Below, one piece after another: positions 53,832-61,406 of a stretch of DNA of 64,000 bases. The position numbers and the translations under genes were made by a program. The notes under the pieces are model-generated. The model worked only from the letters and a program-made list of their open reading frames with translations. It had not been told where the DNA came from and did not search any database. The stretch spans positions 3,694,001 to 3,758,000 of the forward strand of contig NZ_CP133268.1 of the NCBI RefSeq assembly GCF_030915385.1, read 5' to 3'. The stretch comes from Neobacillus sp. PS3-12. GTDB taxonomy: Bacteria; Bacillota; Bacilli; Bacillales; Cytobacillaceae. Every line of letters starts with the position of its first letter. The first letter of the stretch is position 1.

Positions 53832-54086
53832 TAACACCTCCTTTTATTTAAAGGTAACAATCTTATCTTTTAATTTAAACAAATTTGTAAACTTAAAAAC
53901 GACTTTTTTTTGACAGTTAAGAATGGAATCTACCCAAGGATTTGAATAATCGATATAGTGAATACAACTGCATATGATTAATTTTAATACTATTAGCAAA
54001 AGCAAAGGCTACTTGTACCAAGTTTTACTTTATTATCAGATATATTACAATGTTAGCAGATAAGTCTTGAAAGGTGGATATTTTTA

Positions 54087-55124
54087 ATGGCAAAACCAAT
54101 TAACGATACGTTACTAAAAGCAGCAAGAGGAGAAAAGACCGATTACGTACCTGTTTGGTATATGAGACAGGCAGGGCGCTCCCAACCGAAATACAGAGAA
54201 ATCAAAGAAAAATATTCGCTGTTTGAAATTACACACCAGCCTGAGCTATGTGCTTATGTGACAAGGCTTCCTGTTGAAAATTATAATGTTGATGCTGCTA
54301 TTCTTTATAAGGATATTATGACACCGCTTCCTGCCATAGGAGTCGATGTTGAAATTAAAGGCGGTGTAGGACCCGTCATCTCCAATCCAATCAAATCCTT
54401 AGCGGATGTTGAAAAACTAGGAGAAATAAACCCTGAACAAGATGTTCCATATGTACTCGATACCATTAAACTTTTAGTCGAAGAACAATTATCTGTTCCG
54501 TTAATTGGTTTTTCAGGTGCTCCGTTTACCTTGGCGAGTTATATGCTCGAGGGTGGTCCCTCTCGGAATTATAATAAAACAAAAGCGTTTATGTATACAG
54601 AACCAGTTGCCTGGTTTGCTTTAATGGATAAACTTGCTGATATGATTGTCACATATGTAAAAGCTCAAATCCATGCAGGGGCAAAAGCCATACAAATTTT
54701 TGATTCATGGGTTGGTGCCTTAAATGTGGAAGATTATCGCTTTTTTATCAAACCAATTATGGACAAGATTTTTTCAAGACTTCGTGAAGAAAATGCCCCG
54801 CTTATCATGTTTGGAGTAGGTGCAAGTCATTTAGCGTTAGAATGGAATGATCTTCCGCTTGATGTCGTTGGTTTGGATTGGCGCATGCCGATTCGGGAGG
54901 CAAGAGAATTAGGAATTCAAAAAAACTTGCAGGGTAATTTAGACCCAGCTATTCTTTTAGCCCCATGGGAAGTGATTGAAGAGAAGACAAAAGCCATCTT
55001 AGACCAAGGCATGGCGCAAGATGGGTATATTTTTAACCTAGGACATGGTGTATTCCCACAGGTTAATCCAGATGTACTGAAGAGATTAACTGCATTTATT
55101 CATGACTATTCCGCTAGTAAGTGA
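54087..55124 (+). CDS. hemE: HemE, uroporphyrinogen decarboxylase
   Basis: A 345-residue cytosolic enzyme converting uroporphyrinogen III to coproporphyrinogen III. The N-terminal signature [16 protein letters not shown] (binding the substrate carboxylates) and the later [17 protein letters not shown] are intact, as is the catalytic-region Asp ([10 protein letters not shown]). C-terminal [12 protein letters not shown] and [10 protein letters not shown] are standard. Full length for the family. It heads the hemE-hemH-hemY group. GAAAGGTGG precedes the ATG at somewhat long distance. Confidence 0.96.
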   Translation: MAKPINDTLLKAARGEKTDYVPVWYMRQAGRSQPKYREIKEKYSLFEITHQPELCAYVTRLPVENYNVDAAILYKDIMTPLPAIGVDVEIKGGVGPVISNPIKSLADVEKLGEINPEQDVPYVLDTIKLLVEEQLSVPLIGFSGAPFTLASYMLEGGPSRNYNKTKAFMYTEPVAWFALMDKLADMIVTYVKAQIHAGAKAIQIFDSWVGALNVEDYRFFIKPIMDKIFSRLREENAPLIMFGVGASHLALEWNDLPLDVVGLDWRMPIREARELGIQKNLQGNLDPAILLAPWEVIEEKTKAILDQGMAQDGYIFNLGHGVFPQVNPDVLKRLTAFIHDYSASK

Positions 55125-55208
55125 GAAAATGTAGGGTTTCTTTCATCTCGACATTTATAAAATTGGTAAACTGACCATTTTTTTGGCACAATATAGGGAG
55201 CAATGACT

Positions 55209-55244
55209 AAAAGAGGGGATTATTGTCGTGCTCCCCTCTTTTCT
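55209..55244 (+). terminator. Hairpin between hemE and hemH
   Basis: AAAAGAGGGG and CCCCTCTTTT form a perfect 10-bp stem around a 14-base loop, within a 199-base gap between hemE and hemH. The T-run is short, so it may be a partial terminator, attenuator or processing site that adjusts hemHY relative to hemE. Confidence 0.6.
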
Positions 55245-55323
55245 ATGGTGTCATCGATAAAATGGCTTTTTATAGTCAATTTTATGTGGACCCACTAGGA
55301 CTTGAAACGAGGTGCTAAACAAA

Positions 55324-56258
55324 TTGACAAAAAAGAAAATGGGTTTGCTTGTTATGGCATATGGAACCCCTTATAAATTGGAAGATCTTGACCGCTATTA
55401 TACACATATTCGACATGGACGCAGGCCCTCTCCTGAAATGATTGAGGACTTGAGGAATCGATACGAGGCGATCGGCGGTATTTCTCCTCTTCGCGAATAA
55501 CCCTTGAGCAAGCGGAAAAATTGGAGAAACAGCTTAATAAGGTCCAAAATGAGATAGAGTTTAAAATGTATCTAGGTTTGAAACATATTGAACCGTTTAT
55601 TGAAGATACAGTAAAACAGATGCATGAAGATGGTATTGAAGAGGCCGTTAGTATCGTGCTTGCTCCTCATTTTTCTAGCTTCAGCGTTAAATCATATAAT
55701 GACAGAGTCAAAGAAGAAGCAGAGAAGATAGGCGGCCCGAGATTTATCTCTGTTGAAAGTTGGTATGATGAGCCTAAATTTATTGACTATTGGGCAGAAA
55801 AAGTTAAGCAAATTTATGAGCAAATGTCGGAAGATGAGAAGAATGATTCCATGATCATTTTTTCTGCTCACAGTTTGCCTGAGAAAATCTTGCAATCTGG
55901 TGATCCTTATCCCCATCAGCTTCAAGAAACAGCTGATTTAATTGCTGAACAGGCGGGGATCAAAACCTACACGGTTGGCTGGCAAAGTGCCGGGAAAACA
56001 CCTGAACCATGGCTTGGACCAGATGTTCAAGATTTAACAAGGGACTTATCTAAAGAACATAACTATAAAGCATATGTATATGTGCCCGTTGGCTTTGTGT
56101 GCGAACACCTTGAGGTGCTTTATGATAATGATATTGAATGCAAACGAGTAACAGATGAAGTAGGAGCGAACTACTATCGTCCTGAAATGCCGAATGCGAA
56201 AGAAAATTTTATTGATGCATTGTCTACTGTCATTTTGAAGACTGTAGCTGATCGTTAG
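55324..56258 (+). pseudogene. hemH: HemH/CpfC ferrochelatase, frameshifted near 55491
   Basis: The coproporphyrin ferrochelatase inserts iron into coproporphyrin III. TTG 55324, nine bases after GAGGTG, begins [16 protein letters not shown] and continues through [12 protein letters not shown]. The frame then reaches TAA at 55498; the frame two bases later continues [19 protein letters not shown] to 56258, with the catalytic HSLPEK and [16 protein letters not shown] regions intact. Adding one base in CTTCGCGAATAA (giving LARIT) restores a 311-residue protein, the usual length. Since HemE and HemY remain intact and haem synthesis depends on HemH, a sequencing error is quite possible. Confidence 0.93.
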
Positions 56259-56293
56259 AATAAACAGCAAGAAATGTGAAAGAGGTGACTTCC

Positions 56294-57715
56294 GTGAAGG
56301 AAGGCAAATACGTAGTTGCGATTGTTGGGGGTGGAATTACTGGACTAACTTCAGCATTTTATCTTCAAAAAATTGCTCAGGAAAAAAATCTTCCCATTGA
56401 TGTGAAACTGATTGAAGCATCACATCGATTAGGCGGGAAAATGCAAACTGTGGTAAGGGATGGATTTACGATTGAGCGGGGACCTGATTCATTTTTGGCT
56501 CGAAAAACGAGTATTGTTAGGCTTGCCAAAGAAGTAGGAATGGAAGACCAGCTTGTACATAATTCAACAGGAAAATCTTATGTTCTTGTAAACAACAAAT
56601 TATATTCAATGCCTGGCGGTTCAATTATGGGGATCCCAACAGAGGTTGGACCGTTTGTCACAACGGGCCTATTTTCCATTCCCGGCAAAATAAGAGCCGC
56701 AGCGGATCTTTTCTTGCCAAAGTCTGAAAGTGGAAAGGATCAATCGCTGGGGGAATTTTTCCGAAGAAGATTAGGAAATGAAGTGGTTGAGAACTTAATT
56801 GAGCCGTTATTGTCCGGTATTTATGCTGGTGACCTTGATCAATTAAGCTTATTGGCAACCTATCCGCAATTTTATCAAGTGGAACAAAAATACCGCAGCC
56901 TAATCCTGGGGATGAAAAAACAAGGCCCTTCGCAGCCGAAAAGGCAAGAACCGACTGGATCATCAAAAGGTGCTTTCTTAACCTTTAAGAGTGGTCTTCA
57001 ATCTTTTGCGGATGCGATTGAAGCTAAATTAGAACCTGGCTCTGTAATACGCGGGCATCGTGTCAGCAAGATTTATAAAATAAACGATCAATATGAAGTG
57101 TTCTTAAATAATGGGGAAACGCTTATGGCTGATAGTGTGATAGCCGCAACTCCTCATAAAATCACACAGTTAATTTTTAAACAATATCCATTTTTTGATC
57201 CATTTAAAAATGTACCTGCTACTTCTGTTGCCACCGTTGCGCTGGCTTTTCCAAAAGAAGCGATTAAAAAGGACATTAATGGAACGGGATTCGTTGTCTC
57301 CCGAAACAGTGATTATACAATTACTGCCTGCACCTGGACACATAAGAAATGGGAGCACTCTGCTCCGGAGGGCAAAGTATTGCTTCGTTGTTATGTGGGA
57401 CGTGCTGGGGATGAGACGGTCGTGGACCTTTCAGATGATCAAATTATTAAGATCGTCCTTGAAGATTTGAGTAAAACGATGGACATTTCGATGGATCCGG
57501 ATTTTGCTGTTGTTTCTCGTTGGAACAAAGCCATGCCACAGTACACGGTCGGACATAAAGAACGGATTGCCACCATTCGGAAACATGTAGCCGAAGAATT
57601 GCCTGGAGTTTTCTTAGCGGGCTCTTCCTATGAAGGGATTGGCGTACCTGATTGCATCGACCAAGGCGAGGCAGCTGTGCAACATGTATTAGACTATTTA
57701 AAATTAAATGCTTGA
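56294..57715 (+). CDS. hemY: HemY/CgoX, coproporphyrinogen III oxidase
   Basis: A 473-residue FAD-dependent oxidase that converts coproporphyrinogen III to coproporphyrin III in the Gram-positive pathway. The dinucleotide-binding motif VGGGITGLTSAFYL stands at about residue 10, HRLGGKMQTVVRDGFTIERG follows, and the C-terminal FAD segment is LAGSSYEGIGVPDCIDQGE. Length agrees with the B. subtilis protein (470). GTG 56294 is chosen because AGAGGTGA lies before it. Only 35 bases separate it from hemH. The transcript ends at a terminator over the stop codon. Confidence 0.95.
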   Translation: MKEGKYVVAIVGGGITGLTSAFYLQKIAQEKNLPIDVKLIEASHRLGGKMQTVVRDGFTIERGPDSFLARKTSIVRLAKEVGMEDQLVHNSTGKSYVLVNNKLYSMPGGSIMGIPTEVGPFVTTGLFSIPGKIRAAADLFLPKSESGKDQSLGEFFRRRLGNEVVENLIEPLLSGIYAGDLDQLSLLATYPQFYQVEQKYRSLILGMKKQGPSQPKRQEPTGSSKGAFLTFKSGLQSFADAIEAKLEPGSVIRGHRVSKIYKINDQYEVFLNNGETLMADSVIAATPHKITQLIFKQYPFFDPFKNVPATSVATVALAFPKEAIKKDINGTGFVVSRNSDYTITACTWTHKKWEHSAPEGKVLLRCYVGRAGDETVVDLSDDQIIKIVLEDLSKTMDISMDPDFAVVSRWNKAMPQYTVGHKERIATIRKHVAEELPGVFLAGSSYEGIGVPDCIDQGEAAVQHVLDYLKLNA

Positions 57716-57741
57716 GAAGCTGTTCAATTGTATCGGCTTCT
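57711..57741 (+). terminator. Intrinsic terminator of hemEHY
   Basis: GAGAAGC and GCTTCTT pair around a 15-base loop, followed by TTTTTTATTTTTT. The stop codon is in the stem. Confidence 0.85.
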
Positions 57742-57799
57742 TTTTTTATTTTTTGCAAAAAGTAGGTTGCGAAAGCTTGTCGGTGCTCGATGATGGAGG

Positions 57800-58055
57800 G
57801 GGCAGGGGTAGCATCGGGATGCGGCCAATAGAATTTATTGACGACCTGGAAGATGAAAAAACAGCTAGCAAGGTAGCCAATAGAATTTATTGACGACCGA
57901 GTAGACGAAAAAAATAGCTGTCAAGGTCGCCAATAGAGCTTATTGACGACCAGGCAGATAAAAAAATAGCAACCAGGGTAGCCAATAGAGCTTATTGGCG
58001 ACTTAGAAGAAGAAAAAATCAGATGGCGAGTAGCCAATGAAACTATAGGCCATTA
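57800..58055. repeat. Tandem array of five 52-bp units
   Basis: The block GCCAATAGARYTTATTGRCGAC recurs at 57824, 57876, 57929, 57981 and (degenerate) 58033, giving periods of 52, 53, 52 and 52 bases. Between blocks lie GAAAAAAYAGC-like purine-rich spacers. The conserved part is close to an inverted repeat (CCAATA / TATTGG). No frame is open across the array in a way that suggests protein. It lies between converging hemY and the NERD gene and touches the latter's stop codon. Confidence 0.85.
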
Positions 58056-58964
58056 CTCATAATATGTCCATTGACCAAACCCCAACATTTGATAATTTTG
58101 TTTTAATATTCTTCTATACTTCTTCGTAGACCCAATCCCCCCACACCAATCATAAACCAAATTCGTAGTAATCTTTTTATCAGGAAAAAGAAGTTTCAAT
58201 TCTTCCACGGACCGTAAAATGGCTGAATCTACATGTTCTTCACAATCGCACTTTTCACAAAATACTTTCCAATCCCCATCATACGTCATAAATGAAAAGC
58301 AACGAGAACAGAGGATATGTTTTTTCAACAGATCATACTCATATGGTGGTATTTTGGAATTCGGATTTTTAGGTAGATGCATAGACACTAACTGAGCACC
58401 AATTTTTCTGTGCCAGTCAGTTAGTTTTGACGGTTTCTGATTCAGTGTGTTCATTAACCGTTTTAGCTGTGTTGGGAAAATAATCTGTTCGTTCAAGGGA
58501 GCTTGGTATAAGGTGAATTCAGGGTTAATGAAGACAAGGTAATCTTCAAGAGGCAGTTGAATATGTAAGCTTCGGAGTAAATCTTGAAGTAAGTTTCGGC
58601 ATCGGTTTAATTGACCTAGTGGATTTAGAATTTCCTTCTTGGATAAAACCAATTTGAAATTATCTGATTCATAAATATAATCATCTTTATAATTTTTTAC
58701 TTCAAAAAGGTAAATGGCTTTTTGGGAAATGATTAATGTATCAATTTGGAAAATGGTATTGCTAAATTCAAGGCATAAATCGTTGATAACCAAGATATCA
58801 TTATGAAGTTCTGCAGTTAATTGATCAAACATTACTTCGCCTTGATAGCCTTTTTCCAGATTTATATTGTGCTTTTTTTCTTCTTCTGATAAATCTGCTC
58901 GAGTGTTTAATGACCTCATAACGCTTAACTCATGTGAAACGGACCTTTGCTTAACTATTTCCAT
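58053..58964 (-). CDS. NERD-domain nuclease-related protein
   Basis: A 303-residue protein. The NERD domain occupies about residues 35-160: EKGYQGEVMFDQL, then DTLIISQKAIYLFEVKNYKD, where D and E-x-K form a PD-(D/E)xK-like nuclease core. The C-terminal region carries two Cys pairs (CSRC ... CEKCDC), likely a zinc ribbon, followed by a helical tail. Such proteins are assumed to act on DNA but substrates are unknown. ATG 58964 follows GAGGAAGTGG and is preferred over an upstream in-frame start. The gene stands alone; no defence-system partner is adjacent. Confidence 0.87.
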   Translation of the reverse strand: MEIVKQRSVSHELSVMRSLNTRADLSEEEKKHNINLEKGYQGEVMFDQLTAELHNDILVINDLCLEFSNTIFQIDTLIISQKAIYLFEVKNYKDDYIYESDNFKLVLSKKEILNPLGQLNRCRNLLQDLLRSLHIQLPLEDYLVFINPEFTLYQAPLNEQIIFPTQLKRLMNTLNQKPSKLTDWHRKIGAQLVSMHLPKNPNSKIPPYEYDLLKKHILCSRCFSFMTYDGDWKVFCEKCDCEEHVDSAILRSVEELKLLFPDKKITTNLVYDWCGGIGSTKKYRRILKQNYQMLGFGQWTYYE

Positions 58965-59064
58965 AACCCACTTCCTCTCCATTAACGAACGATACCTTCA
59001 TTTTACAAATAAAATTGCGAAATTTTTGAAAGCATTTATAACGATTTTGTTAATAATGATATTA

Positions 59065-59099
59065 AAATAAAAAAAGACCAGCCTCATAAGAAGGCTGGT
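59065..59099 (-). terminator. Intrinsic terminator of the small RNA candidate
   Basis: On the minus strand ACCAGCCT-TCTTATG-AGGCTGGT followed by CTTTTTTTATTTT. Confidence 0.85.
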
Positions 59100-59200
59100 A
59101 TCCCAATATAAAAAACTTTTGAGGAAGGGTTGTATGAATAGCTGTCATAACAGGGAAGGGAAGTTACCGCTATTACATACAATAAATGTTCTTCATTGAC
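59065..59200 (-). ncRNA. Small RNA candidate with C-rich loops
   Basis: A near-consensus sigma-A promoter is followed after about 100 bases by a clear intrinsic terminator on the same strand. No ORF with a ribosome binding site lies between them. The RNA of about 135 nt carries CUUCCCUUCCCUG and CAACCCUUCCUC, complementary to Shine-Dalgarno sequences, as in C-rich regulatory RNAs of Firmicutes. An inverted repeat (ACAATAAAT / ATTTATTGT) spans the -10 box and 5' end. Confidence 0.5.
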
Positions 59201-59206
59201 ATATTT

Positions 59207-59235
59207 ATTGTAATATAACAGATTGGATGAGTCAA
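59207..59235 (-). promoter_or_regulatory. Sigma-A promoter of the small RNA candidate
   Basis: TTGACT (59235-59230) and TACAAT (59212-59207) on the minus strand are separated by exactly 17 bases, matching the sigma-A consensus in 10 of 12 positions. Confidence 0.7.
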
Positions 59236-59314
59236 CACCTTGTTGTTGTACACTTGCATAAAATCTGAAAAAATGACAAATTGTGAGTATATTATTGATA
59301 TGGGAGGTAATTTG

Positions 59315-60049
59315 ATGAAACTTACAGTTATAGGATTTTGGGGCGGCTATCCGAAAAAAAATGGAGCCAGTTCAGGCTATTTGCTCGAGCATAATGATTT
59401 TAACCTGTTACTCGATTGTGGCAGCGGCATTCTTGCCAAACTGCAGAATGTGCTGCAGCCAGAGGAACTTGATGCAGTAATCCTGTCACATTATCATCCT
59501 GACCATATTGCCGATATTGGCGTGTTGCAGCATGCAAGACTGATCCAAGGTCTCCTCGGTAAGAAGATGGACACATTGCCTATTTATGGGCATCATTATG
59601 ACCAAAGTGAATTTACGAAGCTTACCTATAAAGAAATTACAAAAGGAGTGCCATTTGATCCTGCTGCAAGTCTTGCAGTCGGACCATTTAAAATTACCTT
59701 TTTAAAGACGGACCATCCTGTGCCTTGCTATGCAATGAGAATCGAGGCGGACGGAAAAGTGCTTATCTATACTGGTGATGGATCGTATAAAAATGAACTA
59801 ATTGCTTTTTGTAAAAATGCCGATTTGTTATTGTGTGAATGTAATTTTTATGGAAATCAAAACGGAAAACAAGCAGGACATATGACGAGCCTTGAAACGG
59901 GGGAACTCGCTCAAAAAGCAGTGGTTAAACAGTTATGCCTAACCCATCTGCCGCATTATGGCAATACACAAGAGCTAGTAAATGAGGCATCAGGTAAATA
60001 TACTGGTATAATAAAATTGGCGGAGGAGTTTCTAGCCATTTCACTATAA
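59315..60049 (+). CDS. yhfI: YhfI, metallo-beta-lactamase-fold hydrolase
   Basis: A 244-residue protein equal in length to B. subtilis YhfI. It has the MBL-fold metal site HYHPDHIADI (HxHxDH), preceded by LLLDCGSGIL, a later HVP-type residue in KTDHPVPCYAMRI, and YTGDGSYKNEL and CLTHLPHYG. The plan is close to RNase Z and related phosphodiesterases (arylsulfatase/PhnP-like group), but the substrate is unknown. ATG 59315 follows GGGAGG; a longer reading from 59240 has no site. lplJ follows 15 bases later in the same operon. Confidence 0.9.
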   Translation: MKLTVIGFWGGYPKKNGASSGYLLEHNDFNLLLDCGSGILAKLQNVLQPEELDAVILSHYHPDHIADIGVLQHARLIQGLLGKKMDTLPIYGHHYDQSEFTKLTYKEITKGVPFDPAASLAVGPFKITFLKTDHPVPCYAMRIEADGKVLIYTGDGSYKNELIAFCKNADLLLCECNFYGNQNGKQAGHMTSLETGELAQKAVVKQLCLTHLPHYGNTQELVNEASGKYTGIIKLAEEFLAISL

Positions 60050-60064
60050 AGGAGAAAAGATGCG

Positions 60065-61054
60065 ATGCTGTTTATTGATAACAAGGGCATAACAGATCCT
60101 CAAATTAACTTAGCTATTGAGGAATACGCCCTAAAAAATCTAGATATTAATGAAACCTATCTTTTGTTTTACATAAATGAGCCTTCCATCATCATCGGAA
60201 GAAACCAAAATACTATTGAAGAAATAAATACAGGGTATGTAGAAAAAAATGGAATCCGTGTTGTCCGTCGTCTTTCTGGAGGCGGTGCTGTCTATCACGA
60301 CCTTGGAAATTTGAACTTTAGCTTTATTACTAAGGATGATGGAGAAAGCTTTCATAATTTCCGTAAATTCACGGAACCGGTGACTGCTGCGCTTAAAAAA
60401 CTGGGGGTTAATGCCGAATTAAGCGGCAGGAATGATATTGAAGTTGAAGGCCGAAAAATCTCTGGCAATGCCCAATTTTCAACTGGCGGCCGAATGTTTA
60501 GCCATGGTACTCTGCTACTGAACTCTGAAATGGAGAATGTTGTATCTGCATTAAAGGTAAAAAAAGATAAAATTGAATCAAAAGGAATTAAGTCTGTTCG
60601 CAGTCGGGTTGCGAATATATCAGAATTTTTATCAGAGCAAATGACCATTGAAGAATTTCGCTCATTGTTATTAAAAAGTATTTTTGAGGGTCAAGATGAC
60701 ATCCCTGAATATCTGCTTACAGATGAAGACTGGGAGAAAATCAATGAGCTTTCAAAGGAACGTTATCAGAATTGGGAATGGAATTACGGGAAATCACCTA
60801 AATTTAATTTACAGCATTCGCACCGTTTTCCTGTAGGACAAATCGACGTGCGGCTGGAGGTTAATAAAGGGATCATTGAAAATTGCAAAATATATGGGGA
60901 CTTCTTTGGTGTTGGGGATGTAAGTGATATTGAAAACACACTCCGGTCTGTCCGCTATGAAAGAAACGAATTGCAAAAAGCATTAGCCGATGTGGATACA
61001 ACACATTATTTTGGAAAAGTTACCAATGAAGAATTTCTTGATCTAATCTATTGA
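60065..61054 (+). CDS. lplJ: LplJ, lipoate-protein ligase
   Basis: A 329-residue enzyme that activates lipoate with ATP and attaches it to lipoyl domains of GcvH and the 2-oxoacid dehydrogenases. The catalytic signature RRLSGGGAVYHDLGNLNFSF and SGRNDIEVEGRKISGNAQF are intact, with KKDKIESKGIKSVRSRVANI as expected. Length and sequence are very near B. subtilis LplJ (331). AAAGGAG lies well before ATG 60065. It closes the yhfI-lplJ unit with a terminator. Confidence 0.95.
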   Translation: MLFIDNKGITDPQINLAIEEYALKNLDINETYLLFYINEPSIIIGRNQNTIEEINTGYVEKNGIRVVRRLSGGGAVYHDLGNLNFSFITKDDGESFHNFRKFTEPVTAALKKLGVNAELSGRNDIEVEGRKISGNAQFSTGGRMFSHGTLLLNSEMENVVSALKVKKDKIESKGIKSVRSRVANISEFLSEQMTIEEFRSLLLKSIFEGQDDIPEYLLTDEDWEKINELSKERYQNWEWNYGKSPKFNLQHSHRFPVGQIDVRLEVNKGIIENCKIYGDFFGVGDVSDIENTLRSVRYERNELQKALADVDTTHYFGKVTNEEFLDLIY

Positions 61055-61061
61055 AACATTT

Positions 61062-61098
61062 AAAGGCACTGCTGATTGATCAGCGTGCCTTTTTTATG
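61062..61098 (+). terminator. Intrinsic terminator of yhfI-lplJ
   Basis: AAAGGCAC.GCTGAT and ATCAGCGTGCCTTT pair, followed by TTT. Confidence 0.87.
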
Positions 61099-61130
61099 TT
61101 GCACGAAGGACAGGATGTCCTAGTCAGGCA

Positions 61131-61191
61131 AGTGCAACTACGCCTCTGTCATCGCCCTTAGGGGCTCGCCAACCCACGAGTTTTCTTTATA
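61131..61191. repeat. Dispersed intergenic repeat, copy B
   Basis: GTGCAACTACGCCTCTGTC, CCCTTAGGGGCTCG and CGAGTTTTCTTTATAT match copy A at 4658-4770 apart from a few changes. The distal half of copy A is absent here, so this copy is truncated or of a shorter type. Confidence 0.8.
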
Positions 61192-61308
61192 TGGTACGGT
61201 GTTTTAGGTGCGGCGGTTGTATTTATTACCGCTTTTTAAAGGCAAATGTTATGATTGTTGTATAAAGTTCTATTGTAGTATTGGCTGCTCTTTACTCCTA
61301 CATATTTT

Positions 61309-61341
61309 ACGTCGGCTTATTACCGGCTTTTTTTATTTCTT
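61309..61341 (+). terminator. Terminator-like hairpin before yhfN
   Basis: GTCGG-CTTATTA-CCGGC followed by TTTTTTTATTTC. No gene ends just before it. Confidence 0.45.
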
Positions 61342-61406
61342 GTTCTAAACAGAGGCATTTTAACTAAACTAAATATAGAGACCTTGTACAAAAAGGGGGA
61401 CAACTT

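Larger units (their letters stand above)
61099..61406. other. Intergenic region before yhfN
   Basis: About 300 bases with dispersed repeat copy B at the left end. Further on, GCGGTTG...ACCGCTTTTTAAA and GTCGG...CCGGCTTTTTTT are two terminator-like hairpins without an intact gene before them. A short frame at about 61210-61240 (LGAAVVFITAF then stop) looks like the end of a lost membrane protein gene. Confidence 0.45.

Noticed and set aside
57800..58055. CRISPR array interpretation of the 52-bp repeats
   Set aside because: The spacers are similar to each other, so the whole unit is repeated, and no cas genes are nearby.
58053..58964. Defence island around the NERD protein
   Set aside because: Neighbours are housekeeping genes in conserved order; there is no partner typical of a defence system.
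59134..59199. A 21-codon plus-strand ORF with GAGGAAGGG upstream
   Set aside because: The purine-rich motif is the complement of the C-rich loop of the minus-strand RNA candidate; the peptide has no recognisable feature. It was kept only as an alternative explanation.
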